In this document: piece after piece, positions 62,401-64,000 of the stretch
Position numbering within the stretch: the stretch's first letter is position 1
How the letters are laid out: each line of letters starts with the position of its first letter
Source: Aptenodytes patagonicus
Taxonomy: Eukaryota > Chordata > Aves > Sphenisciformes > Spheniscidae
NCBI RefSeq assembly: GCF_965638725.1
Contig: NC_134950.1
Location: 12,648,101-12,712,100 of the forward strand
Direction of reading: 5' to 3'
DNA: 64,000 nt
Position numbers and translations under genes: made by a program
Notes under the pieces: generated by a model
What the model saw: the letters and a program-made list of their open reading frames with translations, nothing else
Database searches by the model: none
What the model was told of the DNA's origin: nothing

Positions 62401-63170
62401 AGGAGTTAGGGACTCGCTAAAACCTGAGCATAACTGACCAGCCATCAAGGCATAAAAGAGCAAACCACTTTTCCAAAGTCCTGTAATGACATTACCAGGA
62501 CCAGGTGCATCTGGACAGGGTTGGGGCAGTGGGAGCTGCGGAGGTGGCAGCATTAGCATGATAAGGGCAATACCCACAGCCCAGCACTGCTGGTGGGTAA
62601 GGCAAAGCAAAGTACAAACCAGCTCCTTGCCTTTGGGTGTTTGTGTAGGTGTTTCTGTCCGGGCTGAATGACTGAAAAGTGGGAGCAAATGCCAGATGAA
62701 GCCTTTTTCCTCTCACTTCTCACCAGTGCATCTTCTGTCCCAGGTCAGGAGGAAGTAAACGTGGAGCAACAGTTCTCAACTCATGTTGTTGGAGTGAATT
62801 TGGGGGTCTATAAATTAGAATAGCACTTGGATACTACTACAAAGTAGTCAAATCTATGCATTTGATATGTTAGCACTTTTCTCTGTATTTTGTGCTCCAG
62901 AATTGTCCCCTTTTTTGCTGATTTTTCAGCTGTTTCCCTGGTCCTTACCCTCACAAAGAAATGCTTTGCAAACAACTCTAGAATAACTTCAGTAGTGGCT
63001 GCCTAACACAGACAGCAGGATCAACTGTATGAGTGGCATGAACATCATCTGAAAAGCATACTAACACTATAGAGCCAAAATAATGATAGCTTAATGTCAC
63101 CATAATTTACTCCATTCAGATATTGTACCCTGTTCCTATGAAAAGCTTTCCACATGGTGCACGGGAAAGG

Positions 63171-63248
63171 CAGGGTGCATGATACAGATATACTGTCTCT
63201 CCAGCTTACAGTGTCCCTTGGGATTGTTCCAGGGTGCATGATACAGAT
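63171..63248. repeat. 19-bp direct repeat, 59-bp spacing
   Basis: CAGGGTGCATGATACAGAT occurs at 63171-63189 and again at 63230-63248. No transposon family is recognised. Confidence 0.8.
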
Positions 63249-64000
63249 GCAAGAAGTAATCAGGAGCACCTTACCCAACATAGTGGTAACTCTGACAATA
63301 CTGCCAATCATATGTTAAAGTATGGACTGAAGTCTTTAAAAACAATTTGCATGTTAAACTTGGTATTATGGAGAGGGGAAAACCATACTAGCACCACACA
63401 CTGCTGTCTACGGGGCACGCTCAATTGAACAGGCAGCAGAGCATCCTTCTCCATGCTACACCATGATGCTCATTGAATCTGCCACGCATTGAGGAGCACC
63501 TGGACCACATTCCTTGTGTCAACACTGTGCCTGTATGACTCTCCAGCAGAGAGGCCCATTGTGCATGCAGAATTGGCATCCTGGGTCTGTATATCCAGAA
63601 TAGACCTTCATTGTATTGTGGGATCCCGTTATTATGTTCCCCCAAATTCATTACCCACTGAGTCTGGTTAGCTGTCATTGTTTGTTTTGGTATTACAGAG
63701 AACAAAGGTGAATTTTATTCTCACAAGAATGGGACTGAGGGGGCAGCAATCAGAAAAGAAGAAAGAAATTAGAGCTGCTTAATTTTCAAGCATGTTGTGC
63801 AAAAAGATATCTTTTGTACATGATTCCATCAAAGGAGAAGCACGTACACCCTATCTTAATAGAAAAATGTGAATGCAATTCATTTTGGATAAAGACCGTG
63901 ATCAGTGCATCTGTTTTCTAACTTTGTGCTTTTCCCTTTCCTTTTTGACAAAATTTCTGAGAATTTTGATGACTGTTAAATAAAATCTCTTGCTAGAAAA

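Larger units (their letters stand above)
54273..64000 (+). other. Presumed ANXA13 intron 2, open at the window edge
   Basis: No exon encoding an annexin repeat (GTDE-type loop) was found in any plus-strand frame. It holds an old CR1 tail and a 19-bp direct repeat, plus unassigned G+C-rich patches near 57300-57540 and 58080-58460. A 120-aa plus-strand frame at 61426-61788 is not recognised. Confidence 0.45.

Overview
This is vertebrate nuclear DNA, almost certainly from a bird. The evidence is several CR1 LINE copies (including 3' ends with the avian-type ATTCTATG tail), long LTRs of a kind I associate with avian ERVL-like elements, and two vertebrate genes whose order fits the ANXA13 / FAM91A1 neighbourhood (human 8q24.13). 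There are no prokaryotic features: no operons, CRISPR arrays or phage. Most of the 64 kb is intron or intergenic DNA.

Layout. 1-15.5 kb is intergenic. It holds a solo LTR (1605-2735) with a 5-bp target-site duplication, a long 5'-truncated CR1 (about 8955-12100, plus strand) carrying the end of ORF1 and a broken ORF2, and an old CR1 fragment near 13.9-14.1 kb. From about 15.97 to 44.8 kb, on the minus strand, lies a complete FAM91A1 gene: CpG-island promoter, 24 coding exons all with GT-AG splice sites and compatible phases, 837 codons plus stop, and a 3' UTR of about 2.5 kb. Its introns contain CR1 pieces (introns 6 and 15) and a perfect 20-bp-stem hairpin (intron 19). From 45 to 64 kb the DNA is intergenic and then the start of ANXA13 on the plus strand. 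I see a first coding exon (52502-52516) and an optional second exon (54198-54272) matching the N terminus of the long annexin A13b isoform. The annexin core exons are not in the window.

The two genes are transcribed divergently, with start codons about 7.9 kb apart. FAM91A1 has a housekeeping-type CpG promoter with an NRF1 palindrome. The ANXA13 start is A+T-rich with an HNF1-like site upstream, as expected of an epithelial gene. FAM91A1 works with TBC1D23 and the WDR11 complex in tethering endosome-derived vesicles at the trans-Golgi. Annexin A13 is an N-myristoylated membrane-binding protein of epithelial cells.

I found no convincing new biological system. The items most worth a second look are the annexin A13b exon in a bird, the intron-19 hairpin, two nested pairs of related repeats in opposite orientation around FAM91A1, and the G-rich minisatellite in FAM91A1 intron 1.
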